A stretch of 64,000 nt of DNA from Styela clava (lineage: Eukaryota > Chordata > Ascidiacea > Stolidobranchia > Styelidae): NCBI RefSeq assembly GCF_964204865.1, contig NC_135250.1:27395395-27459394 (forward strand). The letters run 5' to 3'. The notes under the pieces were generated by a model. It was given only the letters and a program-made list of their open reading frames with translations, had not been told where the DNA came from and ran no database searches. The position numbers and the translations under genes are program-made. Shown here in pieces: positions 59,228-64,000 of this stretch (positions are counted from its first letter, which is position 1; each line of letters begins with the position of its first letter).

Positions 59228-62200
59228 ATGACTATTTTTCGAAAAGCAACTCTGGTTTGGTATATTATCATTCTTTCGGATATGTCGTCAGAAGCAAAAA
59301 GGCGGAACAGATCAAGAAACGATGATCATATTGCTGAAGAAGCAGATCTCAAAAGTCGAAGTTATTATGGTATAAAATTATTTTTATAGCGGACCACTCT
59401 CAAAAAGCCATCACTTTGCCTACAAGCAATCTTTTTCATAAGAAGTGGCACCAGGAGGGTTATTAGGATATTTATATAGATAGACACGGCATAGTGTCTA
59501 CCTTGCGTTTGAACAAGAGATTCTCATAGTCCGAGAAGTTTAAAATAGCCTTGCGCACGGACTTCTATGCCACCTATTTTACTAAAATTGCTCTTTTCGA
59601 TAACATGGTAAAGATTTAAACTTGTCATTTTTCATATTAGCTACCACAGATGACATTAAAAATTAGAAACCTAGTAACACAAGGCGACGTATGGCCTATT
59701 CCACTTTTTTGTAATTTTTTTTCAATACTAGGGCACGGAAGCATGGAGGTTAGACTTAAATATGACTGAATCGCAGGCTGTAATGTCAGATTCGAATCAC
59801 ATGCACACCACTTCACTCGTTGCGTAACAAACTATGTAAGCCAGCGGTTCCCAAACTTTTTGTTTGTGCGGCACTAAATTATCAGGAAAAAACAAACGGC
59901 GCACTTACACAAAAAAAACAAATGCTGCTTTTAAATTGAACTCTATTTTTGTAACCTTGATGTGTACTTCATGCCTTTCAAAGTTTGTAAACACATAGAT
60001 CTAAGGAATAAAAAAAATATTCACTTTTTTTTCTCATATTTGCCTGATTTTACTTTGAAATGCTGAGAATATCGCATATGTTCCCTAAACTCGGTTCAGC
60101 AGATAAATAAACTGCAACTTGCAAAATTGCAGCAAGTAATGTTTATTTCTATTATTACGTAACAATAGAGGCAGACCCTACGTAACAGAAAGTAAACAAA
60201 ATAGGAAGGTAAAATGAATTGGTTTGATCATATACACAGCATTTTAAATAAGAAACAATAAAACTTACATACTAAATACAGTATGTAAAATATTTTATCA
60301 TATTTCAGTTATGTTTAAAATAATTTTGTTGATTTTTGCGGCGAATTGTCAAGTTGGCGTACCCTTTGCTGGATGGCAACGCTGTATCTGCAAGATTCCT
60401 GTTCATCAAGACCAAATCAGTCCTCGTACAGAGCCTTGTTCTAAGCGTATGGTTTATAAACACGTCATATTAAAATATCAATTATTTGTTTAGAACAGAG
60501 TCATCCGACCCTTGATCCTCATACAACATCTATGACGCAGCAAGTTGAAAAATTGTTCAGAAGTCATGCATATGAGATGAGCGTCAGTCCTTCAAGAAAC
60601 GGTAAAGAGCATTTTTCAGTAAATTTCACACGTATTTATAGATCAACCCACTTCATCTATAGACATAATATTTTAGATTAATGATTAGATTAAATAGTGA
60701 TATTGATGATCTGGGCCCTGCGATAATAGACGGGTCAAAAATAGCATTTCTGTACATTATATTTTATCATAGTTCATATTATCAAGATTCATTTCATGTA
60801 CTTTTAGATGAGCCTGTGCGCGTTGGAGTTGCCATACTAATTGAAAGTATATCAGACATTTCAGAAGTGAATATGGTAAGTGTACAGCTTTCCTCTATAT
60901 ATTGTAAGCGTTTCGTTGCAGAGATAATTTTATATCGCTGTAAAAAAAAAATTTACAACAAATTATTACAGTGAAGCGCTCATTGTATTAAAGGACAGCA
61001 GATAGGATTAGTATTTACGTAAAAATTCTATAACTACAAATATTTAGAATTTCAATCAGAGGCTTTATTACATATCGATTTTAATCGGTAAGTATGTTGA
61101 TAGTTATTTGTCTGTCCATCTGTCTGTTAGATGCACGCGATATCTCACGAAAGCTAGATTAAATCTTCTCCAGATTGCATGTGCATTCATCATATCAGAA
61201 GCCTATTAATTTGGCGAATTATGTCGTATAATTAGCGAGGTATTAATTAATTAGTGATGGGACACAAGGTGTCACTATGGAGTAAGAGCGCTGTTATGGC
61301 GGATCCCCTAACTTTCGATCGATAAGTCTTCGGTCTCTGACCGATATTCTCGTTTATACGTTCATGCAATATATTTTTAAGCGTTTGCTTATATTTCAAA
61401 AATAACGGAAGTTGACATTTGTATATGATTTTTATTCTGTGAGAAAAGAATACTCAATAGAGTATTGTTGCGGTATAACAACAAAAGTAGTGCATTAAAA
61501 AAGGATGTTTATTTATTTGAACAGGAAAAAATTAATTATAATTTAGAGCCACGTGATTATATATGTTTTCACTATACACTCGTGTAGTCCTAGAATTGGA
61601 GTTAGTAACAGAATACCAGACCCATATGTCTTGCGAAGAAAGCACAAAAGCGTTTTTCATTAAGCAGTATTTATGTTTTTGCTATGTTGTTTCATTTATT
61701 ATTAATGAACTTGAATGAATATTCATGAAAAATGTTTTAGGTCATAAATTGGGTTGTCGAAGACTAATAATTTTTGATGTCGATGAAAGACGACATATGA
61801 TATGACATTCAGAAAGTATATGAAAATAGTCAGTTGATTTTGTTTTTAAATCGGGAACAACGACAAAATTTCGTCACGCAGTTTTATTAATTTTCTAAAA
61901 ATTTACCAAATTTTGAATTAGGCTCAGTTCAAAGCACAGTTTGGTACAATTTATAAAGCTTCGTACGTCTTCCTAAAATCGCCCGTTGTTATTCCAGCTT
62001 ATCTTTAGTTTATAATATTGACTCGTGATTGTTCTTAAGACATCGCAATGTATAATTCCATACTTTACTCAAATGTCAGATCCAAAATTTTAATTGATTT
62101 ATTTATACTTAATAGTGGACAATTGATTAGGGAATCTGGAGTAACCATCTAATGCCGATTCACAAATTCACGTCATCTCTGACTTCAAGGTTACGTGTGA

Positions 62201-64000
62201 ATGTTGATATACTTTACCAGTATAGTTTGATTACAGCAATATTGAGTTTCAACAACTTCATGAATATTTAATATAAAAGTCACTTGAAATCAACACCGCA
62301 TTAAAATACAATTTAAAAATCAATGGCAATTCTTTCTAATGAACGTTTTGACTCTGTTTGGCAGGCAATATTAGTTGGTGACTGATGAGATTGATCGTAT
62401 ATTTTGCTATTAAAATTTTTTGGAACAATCTAAGACGTGAAAAACAATAAATTAGAATACAAAGATGAATATGATAAATTTTAGATCTTATTTTTTTAAT
62501 CTTTTATTATATCCGTGCAATTATTCAAAGATAACATATATTTTAATTAGATTATAGTTATTTCAATTGTATACCGTTCCGAACACGAAACCATTCTTCA
62601 AGGATCTCGAAAATGAAACTCAAAGCTCAGTGGTGAGGCCTATGTCACACCTAAGCTTCATTTTTTATTGTTAGTTTTTTGAGAAGAGAAAATTAAAGCA
62701 ATTTTCAATTTATCTTGGAATTAGGTTTATACATCATACGTAGTAAGAGTGTCATTCAAAATCAGATCGCGTTTAATATTTCGCTTCTACTAGTTTATGT
62801 ACAGATCTTTCGTTTCTCGCGTCATTTCTCTTCTAGTGTCGTTCCGACATATTTATCGATTTTCCGCTTTAAACTGCCACTCTATTTTCATTGGGCAATC
62901 AAGATGTATATGTGAAACATATTGACATGCGTAAGTAGCTGAGCAAAAAATCAATACTTCTATATTTTTGAGTCTCTGTGTCGCGGTATCTTTTCAGGAT
63001 TTGTAAAATAAGTTACTCTTACTACAGATTTATTTCCCCGAAAATAAGACAGGGTGTTATTTAAATTTTTTTCATTCGAAAAATAACAATGGGGCTTATT
63101 TCTGGGGAATGTCTTTAATTTTAATTTATCGAAAACGAAATTGCAAAGTAGAGAATTACGAGCTTTTCGAATATACAAAATATGAAAACCGATATCCGTT
63201 TACTTATAAATAACACGTTTAGAAAAAAACTGCTAAACATAGATTATTCAAAAATGACCAACCATTAACGGAAGAGTCAATTTTTTTTTCGCCTAATCGA
63301 CTAGGTCTTATTTTAGAGGGGATGCTTAAACTAAAATAATTTTTAAAGTTTGGGCTAGGTCTTATTTTCTGGGAAACACGGTATTATTTTGATCTCATTC
63401 CAGGATTTAACATTCACATTACGGATATGGAAGTCATGGACTGATGAAAGACTGAAGATGACAGGAGAGCATGAGAGTATTGTTTTACCTAGTAGATTAA
63501 TTGACAAACTTTGGGTACCAGGTAAGTAAAAACTACCCTTAAAATTTCAGAAATCTGAGAACATATTTATTCAATCTAAATATCATCATCACAATTTGAA
63601 CTATGGAAATAATATTGTTTCCAATTTATATAGTATATTTTTATGAATAATATTTCATCACTTTCATAAGTTCAATATGTACTTAATACATTCTTTATTA
63701 GTCCTAAATATAACCCATAGTTTATGCACGGTAGTTTACAATTGTATAATATGTCCGATAATTGCAAAGACTGCAATTCCAATAAATGTGAATTATGTAT
63801 GGATGAATAAAAAGCTTACATATTAATACATTGCAATAAAGTATAAAATTAATTTAATTTTACCAAATTTTTTTTTCACCAAAATAAAGATTCAATACGT
63901 TTAATATTTTTTCAAATTTTCAAGATTTATTCATTGTTGGATCTAAGAAATCATTTATTCATCGCACTACAGTTGATAATATTATGCTGAGGCTTTACAA
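59228..64000 (+). CDS. GABA-A rho-like Cys-loop ligand-gated channel, 5' exons (continues past window)
   Basis: Exons 59228-59369, 60309-60446, 60494-60601, 60808-60875, 63404-63521 and 63925->64000 join in phases 1, 1, 1, 0 and 1. Exons 3-6 give the start of the extracellular ligand-binding domain: QQVEKLFRSH, VGVAILIESISDISEVNM, IWKSWTDERL, LIDKLWVPDLF and KKSFIHRTTVDNIMLRLY. Rho subunits read SISEVDM, YWKDERLSF, KKIWVPD and KRSFIHDTTTDNVMLRV at the same places. The product should be a neuronal or sensory anion channel subunit. The Cys-loop and membrane helices lie beyond the edge. The usual RPxFGGP loop before beta strand 1 is replaced by SPSRND. Exon 1 has a hydrophobic signal (ATLVWYIIILSDM), and exon 2 opens with a second one (MFKIILLIFAANCQ), so two alternative starts are possible. 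Confidence 0.85.
59851..59915. mobile_element. Single hAT-like end
   Basis: The text ccagcggttcccaaactttt followed by gtgcggcac is a typical hAT terminus. I could not find the partner end, so this is probably a truncated element in intron 1 of the channel gene. Confidence 0.4.
60876..63030. other. Channel gene intron 4, first part
   Basis: A long intron. Near 61115-61220 it holds a dispersed-repeat-like segment (tgtctgtccatctgtctg, then gcgatatctcacgaaagct). No additional exon is needed: the ISEVNM exon and the next exon join in phase and match rho subunits without a gap. Confidence 0.6.
63031..63383. mobile_element. Inverted-repeat element abutting a channel exon
   Basis: The left end tttccccgaaaataagaca and the right end (inverted) gtgtttcccagaaaataaga form imperfect terminal repeats. 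A second inner copy pair (ggggcttatttctggggaat, taggtcttattttagagggg) lies inside. The right end stops about 20 nt before the exon at 63404, so the element directly precedes the polypyrimidine tract of that splice site. Confidence 0.65.

Noticed and set aside
60681-60974. 97-codon frame beginning MIRLNSDIDDLG
   Set aside because: Only its part from 60808 matches the channel family. The upstream part is intron with no in-frame acceptor, and the channel domain aligns without it.
1-64000. CRISPR arrays, operons, rRNA or tRNA genes
   Set aside because: None seen. The repeats are dispersed transposon-like elements, and the gene structure is intron-split eukaryotic. A tRNA scan could not be run here.

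Overview
This is an AT-rich eukaryotic window with short, intron-split genes and many small non-autonomous transposons. I read it as a tunicate (ascidian) genome, probably Ciona-like. This is inference. It rests on chordate-type intelectin genes, a GABA-A-rho-like channel, and 3' splice acceptors lying exactly 10 nt before two start codons, as expected where mRNAs receive a trans-spliced leader. All gene models were built by hand from GT/AG (once GC/AG) sites, reading phase and family motifs.

Layout. 1-14.4 kb: two tail-to-tail intelectin-like genes. The left one (+) is cut by the window edge. The right one (-, 14443 to 6922) is nearly complete and encodes a type II membrane protein with a tyrosine- and proline-rich cytoplasmic tail. 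Its lectin domain is interrupted by a phase-1/phase-1 cassette of four exons, and the last two cassette exons are also present in the left gene.

16-26 kb and 35-50 kb: two diverged copies of one block. Each block has a (+) gene of an unrecognised two-exon family, then (-) genes of the same family, then a (-) C-type lectin. The (-) members carry a GHSHG or AHSHG nucleophile-elbow motif like that of alpha/beta hydrolases. The (+) members have lost the serine and gained a hydrophobic C-terminus. In the first block the lectin is a relic with nonsense codons and a transposon insertion. In the second it is intact. The second block also has an extra truncated family copy.

28-30.4 kb: a four-exon gene for a small secreted cysteine-rich protein. 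31.6-32.8 kb (-) and 51.8-52.9 kb (+): two Ly6-like secreted proteins on the arms of a roughly 2.3-kb inverted duplication. 59.2-64 kb: the 5' exons of a Cys-loop ligand-gated channel most like GABA-A rho, running off the right edge.

The rest is intergenic sequence with hAT-like elements (several with exact 8-bp target-site duplications), TA-flanked elements and a palindromic repeat family. The gene content (membrane lectin, C-type lectin, Ly6-like proteins, an expanding hydrolase-like family with decaying copies) resembles a fast-turnover recognition or defence locus. The strongest candidate for an undescribed system is the GHSHG hydrolase-like/pseudoenzyme family.
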